From contig JBBQFB010000134.1 in assembly GCA_038321545.1 (NCBI GenBank), positions 1-10,327 of the forward strand: a DNA stretch of 10,327 nt. The letters run 5' to 3'. The translations under genes were made by a program, and so were the position numbers. How positions within the stretch are numbered: position 1 is the stretch's first letter; the number at the start of each line of letters is the position of its first letter. This DNA comes from VFJZ01 sp038321545 (GTDB lineage Bacteria > Actinomycetota > Thermoleophilia > Gaiellales > F1-60-MAGs149). Positions 6,356 through 10,327 of the stretch are shown in pieces. The notes under the pieces are model-generated. The model made no database searches and had not been told where the DNA came from. It was given only the letters and a program-made list of their open reading frames with translations.

Positions 6356-7804
6356 TCAGACGCTCTCGAACGAGCGGTCGCGGCCGCCGCCGCCGAGGGC
6401 GTCGCGCAGGGCCAGTGCCAGCCGGGCGACGCCGCGGTCGGCCTCGGTGGGCGTCATCGTCGAGAACGACAGCCGCAGGTGCGAGGTCGGGACGCCGGGC
6501 GGCACGTAGGTGTGGCCGGGCGAGACGATCACGCCGCGGTCGACGGCGCGGGCGAAGATCTCCTCCTCCGACACCCGGTCGGGCAGGCGCAGCCACAGGT
6601 TGAAGCCCGCGCGCGGCGCGAGCCAGGTCGCGCGGCCGCCCAGCCGCCGCTCGAGCGAGCGGAGGAACGCGTCGCGGCGATCCCGGTACAGCAGCCGCGT
6701 CCGCTCCAGGTTGGTGGCCGCCTCGGGCCGCGCGAGGTAGCCGGCCAGCGCGCGCACCAGCGGCGGCGACGTGTACCGGTCGGCGACGAGCTTCGCCGCC
6801 AGCACGCGGCGATCGAGGTGCGGTGGCGAGAGGATCACGCCCAGGCGCAGGCCGGGCAACACGGTCTTGGCGTAGCTCTTGACGAGGATCACGGGCGCCT
6901 CGGGGTCGAACGAGGCGACCGGCGCCGGCACCGGCCCGTCGTCGTGGATCAGCTCGGCGCCGGTGTCGTCCTCGATGATCACGAGGCCGTGCTCGGCGCT
7001 CAGCCGAGCCAGCCGGGCGCGGCGCTCGTCGGACAGGACCGTCCCGGTGGCGTTGTTGCCGGTCGGGTTCGCAAACAGCAGCCGCGGGCGCTCGACGCGG
7101 ATCGCCTCCTCCACGGCATCGACGCGGAGGCCGTTGGCGTCGACGGGGATCGGCACGATCCGGGCTCGCGACGCCACCAGCGCGTCGACGGCGCCGGCGT
7201 ACGTGGGCGTCTCGCAGAGCACGACGTCACCCGGCTCGACGAGCGCGCGGACGGCGAGGTCGATGGCCTGCTGGCCCGAGGTGGTGACGAGGATCGCCTC
7301 GGGATCGGCGTGCAGCCCGCGGATGCGCCACGCGTCGGCCACCAGCTCGCGCAGGCCGAGGTCGCCTCGGGGCGGGCCGTACCCGAACAGCGCGGCACCC
7401 TCCTCGCGGACGACGGCCTCCAGCTCGGCCGAGACGGCCGCAGCGACGCGGTCGTCGACCACGGGCAGCCCGGCGGAGAGGTTGATCGCGCCGGCCCGCT
7501 GCGCCCCGGCGAGACGCTCCTGCAGGTCGAGGATGGCCGACGGCGCCGGCGCCCGGCGGCTCGGCACGAGCTCGACCAGCAGGTCGTCGCCCTCCCGCGT
7601 CCGCGCGACGTAGGTGCCGCGGCCGACGCGGGAGACGACGCGGCCCTCGCGCGCCAGCATCGTGTACGCCTCGCCGGCCACGGCGGCCGAGACGTGCTCC
7701 GTCCCGGCCAGCTCGCGCACCGGCGGCAGCCGGTCGCCCGGCGACAGCTCGCCCGTGTCGATGCGGGAGCGGAGGCGGGCGGCGAGTTCGGCTGCGAGCG
7801 ACAT
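6356..7804 (-). CDS. MocR/GabR-type regulator: GntR winged helix fused to an aminotransferase-like PLP domain
   Basis: The 482-aa length is typical of MocR regulators. Residues 1-68 are a GntR winged helix-turn-helix (GELSPGDRLPPVREL, then wing GRVVSRVGRGTYVA). A linker follows and then a fold-type I aminotransferase domain from about 105: TTSGQQAIDL (174-183), NPTGN (246-250), EDD (278-280), the PLP Schiff-base lysine Lys313 in KSYAKT, and the C-terminal SHLRLSF arginine that binds substrate carboxylate. Such proteins sense PLP or an amino compound and switch nearby promoters. Thr281 replaces the tyrosine that contacts PLP O3' in GabR. ATG 7804 is chosen because the winged helix begins there; the reading frame stays open further upstream into unrelated sequence. 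It may also be annotated as a PLP-dependent aminotransferase. It lies 17 bp upstream of ctaA on the same strand. Confidence 0.9.
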   Translation of the reverse strand: MSLAAELAARLRSRIDTGELSPGDRLPPVRELAGTEHVSAAVAGEAYTMLAREGRVVSRVGRGTYVARTREGDDLLVELVPSRRAPAPSAILDLQERLAGAQRAGAINLSAGLPVVDDRVAAAVSAELEAVVREEGAALFGYGPPRGDLGLRELVADAWRIRGLHADPEAILVTTSGQQAIDLAVRALVEPGDVVLCETPTYAGAVDALVASRARIVPIPVDANGLRVDAVEEAIRVERPRLLFANPTGNNATGTVLSDERRARLARLSAEHGLVIIEDDTGAELIHDDGPVPAPVASFDPEAPVILVKSYAKTVLPGLRLGVILSPPHLDRRVLAAKLVADRYTSPPLVRALAGYLARPEAATNLERTRLLYRDRRDAFLRSLERRLGGRATWLAPRAGFNLWLRLPDRVSEEEIFARAVDRGVIVSPGHTYVPPGVPTSHLRLSFSTMTPTEADRGVARLALALRDALGGGGRDRSFESV

Positions 7805-7846
7805 GTCCGGGAGTGTCCGGGTCGAATCGGACTTCGATCCGGACAC
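7804..7846. promoter_or_regulatory. Inverted repeat plus direct repeat, probable MocR operator
   Basis: The 14-bp arms 7813-7826 and 7833-7846 (GTGTCCGG[G/A]TCGAA and its complement) match at 13 of 14 positions around a 6-bp spacer. A further TGTCCGG at 7804-7810 repeats the one at 7814-7820 with a 10-bp period, one helical turn. The inverted repeat lies directly downstream of a TACGCT -10 box, over the expected transcription start, and ends 8 bp before the MocR ATG. MocR/GabR proteins commonly bind such repeated sites, so autoregulation is the natural reading. The repeats are seen; the binder is inferred. Confidence 0.6.
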
Positions 7847-7852
7847 AGCGTA
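7847..7852 (-). promoter_or_regulatory. Probable -10 box (TACGCT) of the MocR gene
   Basis: TACGCT on the minus strand fits TANNNT and directly borders the inverted repeat 7813-7846. The transcript would start near 7840 with a leader of about 36 nt. No convincing -35 hexamer was found. Confidence 0.4.
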
Positions 7853-7877
7853 TCGCTGGCCGTGAAGAGCCGGCGTG

Positions 7878-7934
7878 AACGAGCTGGGGTCTGGCCCCGA
7901 AAGGGCGATTTTCGGGGTCAGACCCCAGCACGTT
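7878..7934. repeat. REP/MITE-like palindromic element
   Basis: The 20-base arms 7883-7902 and 7910-7929 pair with a single G-T mismatch around a 7-base loop. Four more pairs follow after one A-A mismatch (7878-7881 with 7931-7934). The right arm contains GGGGTCAGACCCC, itself a perfect palindrome around a central A; the left arm carries the variant GGGGTCTGGCCCC. This nested structure and the GGGGTCAGACCCC core are typical of dispersed REP-type elements mobilised by Y1 (IS200-like/RAYT) transposases. It lies in the gap between the ligase and MocR genes. It could also end ligase transcription, although no U-run follows the stem. No transposase is in the window. Confidence 0.65.
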
Positions 7935-7964
7935 TCTCGCCGGAAACGCGCCGAACGACTCGTC

Positions 7965-7984
7965 CTGCGCGGGTCCGCGCGCAG
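7965..7984. other. GC-rich hairpin in the ligase-MocR intergenic strip
   Basis: CTGCGCG (7965-7971) and CGCGCAG (7978-7984) form a 7-bp stem with a 6-nt loop, about 45 nt beyond the ligase stop on the minus strand. A small stem CGTTTC/GAAACG (7931-7936 and 7943-7948) lies next to the REP-like element. Either could act as a U-less terminator; the evidence is only the folding. I see no gene in 7865-8028. Confidence 0.25.
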
Positions 7985-8028
7985 ACGGGGCGGAGCGCGC
8001 GCGGGGCGTCGCGCGGTTGCCGCTACAG

Positions 8029-8988
8029 CTAGGTGGCGGTCTCCGTGGCCGCGAACTCGCTCAGCAGGCACTCGTCCGGCCGCTTGTCGTCTCGGAAGCG
8101 GTGCAACCGGGCGCCGTGCCGGATGCGACCGCCCGAGGCGTGGTCGAACGACACCTCGACGACCAGCTCCGGTCGCAGGCCGACCCACTCCAGCTCGCGG
8201 CCCTGCGTCCACCGCGAGGCATCGCCAGAGCCGCGGTCACCCGTCTCATAGGGCCGCACCGTGTCGAGCAGCGATCGCTTCAGCTTCGCCGAGAAGCCCG
8301 ACGAGTGGCCCATCGGCACCAGCTGACCGTCATCGTCCGTGAGCGCGAGGATCAGCGATCCGACCGTCTCGTGCTCCTTGCCCTCGCGATAGCCGATCAC
8401 GACGCAGTCGATCGTGCGGACACGCTTCACCTTCCACATGCCGGCGCGCTTGCCGGGTCGGTACGGCGCCCCCAGCTCCTTGGCGATCACGCCCTCGGTC
8501 GTGTCGAGCCAGACCTCGGCGACGGCCGGGTCAGGCGTGGCCGTGGTCGGCGACAACGCGCCGCCCAGCAGGCTCGCCAGGCGCTTGCGGCGCTCGGAGA
8601 AGGGCAGCGCCAGCAGCGACTCGTCGCCGTCGGCCAGCAGGTCGAACGGCAGCAGCGTCGCCGGCGTCTCCTCGGCCAGACGGTTGATGCGCGACTCGGC
8701 CGGATGGATTCGCTGCTGCAGCGCACCGAACGCGGGCCGGCCATCGGCGTCGAGAATCACGATCTCGCCGTCCACCACGTAGCGGCCGGCCGGCAGCGTG
8801 ATCTCGGGGAAGTAGCGGTCGAGCGGCTTCGAGCCCCGCGACTGCAGATACACCTCGTCGCCGTCGACGAAGGCGATCACGCGGAAGCCGTCCCACTTCT
8901 GCTCGTACACCCACCCCTCGCCGAGCGGCAGCTCCTTGGCGGACTTGGCGAGCTGTGGCTCGATCGGCGGCTGCAGCGGAAGCGACAC
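8029..8988 (-). CDS. ATP-dependent DNA ligase, LigC-like
   Basis: The 319-aa protein contains the complete core of an ATP-dependent DNA ligase. Nucleotidyl-accepting Lys31 is in motif I (EQKWDGFR), followed by VDGEIV (72-77, motif III), PFDLL (114-118), EGVIAK (165-170, motif IV), WKVKR (185-189, motif V) and the OB-domain end RFRDDKRPDEC (297-307, motif VI). The N-terminus PLQPPIEPQLAKS and the QQRIHPAESR block resemble mycobacterial LigC, which is slightly longer (about 358 aa). There is no polymerase or nuclease domain and no ku gene nearby, so it is not LigD. It seals nicks using ATP, probably in repair beside the essential NAD-dependent ligase. GTG 8988 is chosen from alignment with LigC starts; it follows the anti-sigma stop by 11 bp, placing the ligase in the sigma/anti-sigma operon. 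Confidence 0.9.
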   Translation of the reverse strand: MSLPLQPPIEPQLAKSAKELPLGEGWVYEQKWDGFRVIAFVDGDEVYLQSRGSKPLDRYFPEITLPAGRYVVDGEIVILDADGRPAFGALQQRIHPAESRINRLAEETPATLLPFDLLADGDESLLALPFSERRKRLASLLGGALSPTTATPDPAVAEVWLDTTEGVIAKELGAPYRPGKRAGMWKVKRVRTIDCVVIGYREGKEHETVGSLILALTDDDGQLVPMGHSSGFSAKLKRSLLDTVRPYETGDRGSGDASRWTQGRELEWVGLRPELVVEVSFDHASGGRIRHGARLHRFRDDKRPDECLLSEFAATETAT

Positions 8989-8996
8989 GGCCGGAA

Positions 8997-9002
8997 AGGC
9001 TA
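8997..9002 (-). promoter_or_regulatory. Possible -10 box (TAGCCT) for the ligase gene
   Basis: TAGCCT includes the TAG stop of the anti-sigma gene and is followed by 8 nt and then GTG 8988. It fits the near-leaderless pattern seen at other starts here, and no Shine-Dalgarno sequence is present. The spacing is slightly long, so this is weaker than the other cases. Confidence 0.25.
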
Positions 9003-9242
9003 CTCGCAGTCGCACTCCGCGCAAAGGTTGCGCAGGCGCACCTTGAGCGACTCGGGGCAGGGCTCGTCGCCGATCCGGCGCATCGTCTCGCGCATCTGCG
9101 TCTCGAGCTTGTAGCAGCGCGCGCACGGCGGGCAGACGGCGAGATGGGCCTCGATCGCCGTGACCTCTTCGGGTGTCAGCGCGCGGTCCACGTATGCCTG
9201 CAGGCGCTGCTCGGCCTCGTGGCAGGCGACGGTCGTACTCAC
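9000..9242 (-). CDS. Zinc-binding anti-sigma factor, RsrA/RshA-like
   Basis: The 80-aa protein has the ZAS signature HLAVCPPC (His33, Cys37, Cys40), with upstream Cys7-His8 supplying the likely remaining zinc contact. Family members bind and silence a partner ECF sigma factor and release it when oxidised cysteines form disulfides and zinc is lost. It aligns by eye with Streptomyces RsrA and mycobacterial RshA, including a late Cys (Cys62) before a conserved ESLKVRLRNL helix. Unusually it ends in CAECDCE, adding Cys74, Cys77 and Cys79, so 8 of 80 residues are cysteine. GTG 9242 overlaps the sigma stop as GTGA, giving coupled translation, which keeps sigma and anti-sigma balanced. The next gene, the ligase, begins 11 bp after its TAG. 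Confidence 0.85.
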   Translation of the reverse strand: MSTTVACHEAEQRLQAYVDRALTPEEVTAIEAHLAVCPPCARCYKLETQMRETMRRIGDEPCPESLKVRLRNLCAECDCE

Positions 9243-9793
9243 GCCGCCACGCTCCCGTCGGCGAGCGCCTTCTTGAGCGCCCGGCGCCCGCGGTGCAGCC
9301 GGCTCATGACCGTCCCGATCGGGATCTCGAGGATGTCGGCGGCCTCCTGGTAGGAGAAGTCGCCGAGATCGACGAGCACGACGACCTCCTTGAAGTTCTG
9401 CGGCAGATCGGCAAGTGCGTCCATGACCGGGCCCTGCGACAGCTGCTCGATCAGGCGCTCGATGTCGGCCTGGCCCCCTCGGAGTCCCTGGTCGAGCCGG
9501 TTGTAGAGGTAGTAGTCGCCTTCCTCCAGCGGCTCGGCATCGGGCGCGCGCTGGCGGCGACGGGCCTGGTCGATCGCGTAGTTGTGAAGGATCCGCAACA
9601 GCCACGCCCGCAGGTTGGTGCCGGCCTCGTAGCTCTTCCACGACCGGATCGCCCGGACGTACGTCTCCTGCACGAGGTCCTCTGCCTCGGTCACGTCGCG
9701 CGCCAGACGCCGCGCGACACGCCAGACGTCGTCGGCGAGCGCGAGGACCGCCTCCTCGAACTCGACGCGTTCAGGAGGGCGGGCGTCGGGCAT
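9239..9793 (-). CDS. ECF RNA polymerase sigma factor, SigR/SigH-like (redox-responsive)
   Basis: The 184-aa ECF sigma factor has region 2 at about 10-80 (AEDLVQETYVRAIRSW, then GTNLRAWLLRILHNYAIDQARRR) and region 4 at about 121-175. The latter includes DALADLPQNFKEVVVLVDL and the helix-turn-helix PIGTVMSRLHRGRRAL. These blocks are very like Streptomyces SigR and Mycobacterium SigH, which direct thiol-oxidative stress genes such as thioredoxin and mycothiol functions. A zinc anti-sigma gene overlaps its stop, as in sigR-rsrA. ATG 9793 is preceded by TACGCT and 6 nt, suggesting a leaderless start. An in-frame ATG at 9832 adds 13 residues (MTLVLDAPWYARS) and lies just downstream of a SigR-type promoter, so two forms are possible. 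Confidence 0.9.
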   Translation of the reverse strand: MPDARPPERVEFEEAVLALADDVWRVARRLARDVTEAEDLVQETYVRAIRSWKSYEAGTNLRAWLLRILHNYAIDQARRRQRAPDAEPLEEGDYYLYNRLDQGLRGGQADIERLIEQLSQGPVMDALADLPQNFKEVVVLVDLGDFSYQEAADILEIPIGTVMSRLHRGRRALKKALADGSVAA

Positions 9794-9799
9794 CGAGCG

Positions 9800-9805
9800 A
9801 GCGTA
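9800..9805 (-). promoter_or_regulatory. Possible housekeeping -10 box (TACGCT) at the internal sigma start
   Basis: TACGCT on the minus strand is followed by 6 nt and ATG 9793, so transcription would begin at the start codon. If real, it is a second promoter inside the longer reading frame and would drive basal expression. No clear -35 element was seen. Confidence 0.4.
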
Positions 9806-9843
9806 CCAGGGGGCGTCGAGCACGAGAGTCATCCGGGCGTTGA

Positions 9844-9870
9844 AACGTCGGAGCCCGCCTGTGCTATTCC
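9844..9870 (-). promoter_or_regulatory. SigR/SigH-type promoter (GGAATA-N18-GTT) upstream of the sigma gene
   Basis: On the minus strand GGAATA (9870-9865) and GTT (9846-9844) are separated by 18 nt, matching the known sigma-R/sigma-H consensus of GGAAT/GGAAY with an 18-19 nt spacer and GTT. The -35 element begins 4 bp after the diguanylate cyclase stop. Transcription would start about 6-9 nt past GTT, close to ATG 9832. It implies positive autoregulation of the sigma factor whose gene follows. Confidence 0.7.
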
Positions 9871-9874
9871 GCAC

Positions 9875-10327
9875 TCAGGCGGTGAGCGCCTGCCCGCGGC
9901 CGCGAAGCTTGGCCTCCTCGAGGGCCTCGTCCGCCCGGTAGAGCGCCATCTCCAGCGTCTCCTCCACCGTTGGCACGCGCACGCCGGCCGAGAACGACAC
10001 GGAAGTCTCCTCGACCCTGACGGCGGCTCCCAGCTCCCGGATCGCGCGCTCCAGGCGCTCGACCGCGCCGGCCGCGCCGGTGTCGGACAGCACGAGACCG
10101 AACTCGTCGCCTCCGATGCGTCCGATGATGTCGTCCGGCCTGCTGGAGGAGAGCAACCGGGCGATCGCCGCGAGCACGGCATCGCCCGTCGTCTGGCCGA
10201 GCCGGTCGTTCAGCCGTGCGAACAGGTCGACGTCCACCACGGCGACCGCAACCGGTCGTCCGTTGTGGGCGCCGCGTGCCAGCTCGGCCTTGCCGCGCTC
10301 CAGGACCGCGCGGGGGTTGAGCAGGCC
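9875..10327 (-). CDS. GGDEF diguanylate cyclase (3' part; gene continues beyond the window)
   Basis: About 150 residues are visible, open to the window edge, beginning inside the domain at the GLLNPRAVLE block that normally follows D.LT. Family features in order are VDVDLFARLNDRLGQTTGDAVL (Mg and guanine-binding strand and helix), the RxxD inhibitory site RPDD five residues before an intact GGDEF active-site loop, and the C-terminal SFSAGV and LYRADEALEEAK. The intact GGDEF and I-site predict synthesis of cyclic di-GMP from two GTP with product inhibition. N-terminal sensory or membrane domains cannot be seen. It ends 4 bp before the -35 of the sigma promoter and is on the same strand, so read-through into the sigma operon is possible. 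Confidence 0.9.
   Translation of the reverse strand, partial: GLLNPRAVLERGKAELARGAHNGRPVAVAVVDVDLFARLNDRLGQTTGDAVLAAIARLLSSSRPDDIIGRIGGDEFGLVLSDTGAAGAVERLERAIRELGAAVRVEETSVSFSAGVRVPTVEETLEMALYRADEALEEAKLRGRGQALTA

Noticed and set aside
6339..6596. N-terminal extension of the CtaA frame into the MocR gene
   Set aside because: The residues are Arg/Pro-rich with no membrane or family character; CtaA homologues begin near the first helix.
7878..7948. CRISPR repeat or integrase attachment site
   Set aside because: There is a single hairpin with no regularly spaced repeats, no cas or integrase gene and no tRNA.
6479..8032. 517-codon + strand open frame over the MocR gene
   Set aside because: It is antisense to a clear MocR protein and reads through the operator and the REP-like hairpin with no domain.
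7805..8212. N-terminal extension of the MocR frame
   Set aside because: The extension passes through the promoter, operator and REP-like hairpin and into the ligase region; the winged helix begins at ATG 7804.
8017..9114. 365-codon + strand open frame over the ligase gene
   Set aside because: It mirrors a ligase with all catalytic motifs; its own translation has no recognisable family.

Overview
The window is about 10.3 kb of high-GC, tightly packed chromosomal DNA. It suggests an actinobacterium, and my guess is a Thermoleophilia/Solirubrobacterales-type lineage. The evidence is an actinobacterial-type CtaA, a SigR/RsrA-like sigma/anti-sigma pair, a LigC-type ligase, an F420-type PPOX protein, frequent GTG starts, and several starts that look leaderless (a TANNNT box 6-8 nt before the start, no Shine-Dalgarno). 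Taxonomy is inference; there is no rRNA or other marker. Ten coding regions account for nearly all of it and no gap exceeds 300 bases.

Positions 1-4249 (+ strand): a three-gene catabolic unit. It holds an 810-aa dimethylglycine/sarcosine dehydrogenase-type flavoprotein fused to GcvT domains, a classical SDR dehydrogenase and an aldo/keto reductase. A perfect 14-bp palindrome of the kind bound by FadR/FCD-type GntR repressors lies just upstream of the first gene, overlapping the edge of its ribosome binding site. The likely theme is oxidation of an N-methylated or similar small metabolite with capture of C1 units; the substrate is not known.

Positions 4215-5494: two small genes face each other head to head with only 2 bp between their start codons. 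One is an APH(6)/hydroxyurea-type small-molecule kinase (-) and the other a PPOX/F420-type flavin-fold protein (+). Both overlap their outer convergent neighbours at the 3' end.

Positions 5451-7860 (- strand): a MocR-type PLP-dependent regulator followed by heme A synthase (CtaA). The MocR promoter carries a 14-bp inverted repeat plus a 10-bp-spaced direct repeat, probably its own operator. MocR lacks the tyrosine that normally contacts PLP.

Positions 7878-8028: a non-coding strip with a large REP/MITE-like hairpin and smaller GC-rich hairpins.

Positions 8029-9870 (- strand): a redox-type ECF sigma factor, its Cys-rich zinc anti-sigma factor and a LigC-like ATP-dependent DNA ligase, nearly contiguous. 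A promoter matching the sigma-R/sigma-H consensus precedes the sigma gene, and a second ordinary -10 box sits at its internal ATG. This suggests an autoregulated thiol-stress operon that includes a DNA repair ligase. Positions 9875-10327 hold the 3' part of a GGDEF diguanylate cyclase gene that runs off the window edge.

No mobile element genes, CRISPR arrays or RNA genes were seen. The most interesting points are the sigma/anti-sigma/ligase operon with its two promoters, the unusual MocR with its operator, and the GntR-like operator on the flavoprotein operon.
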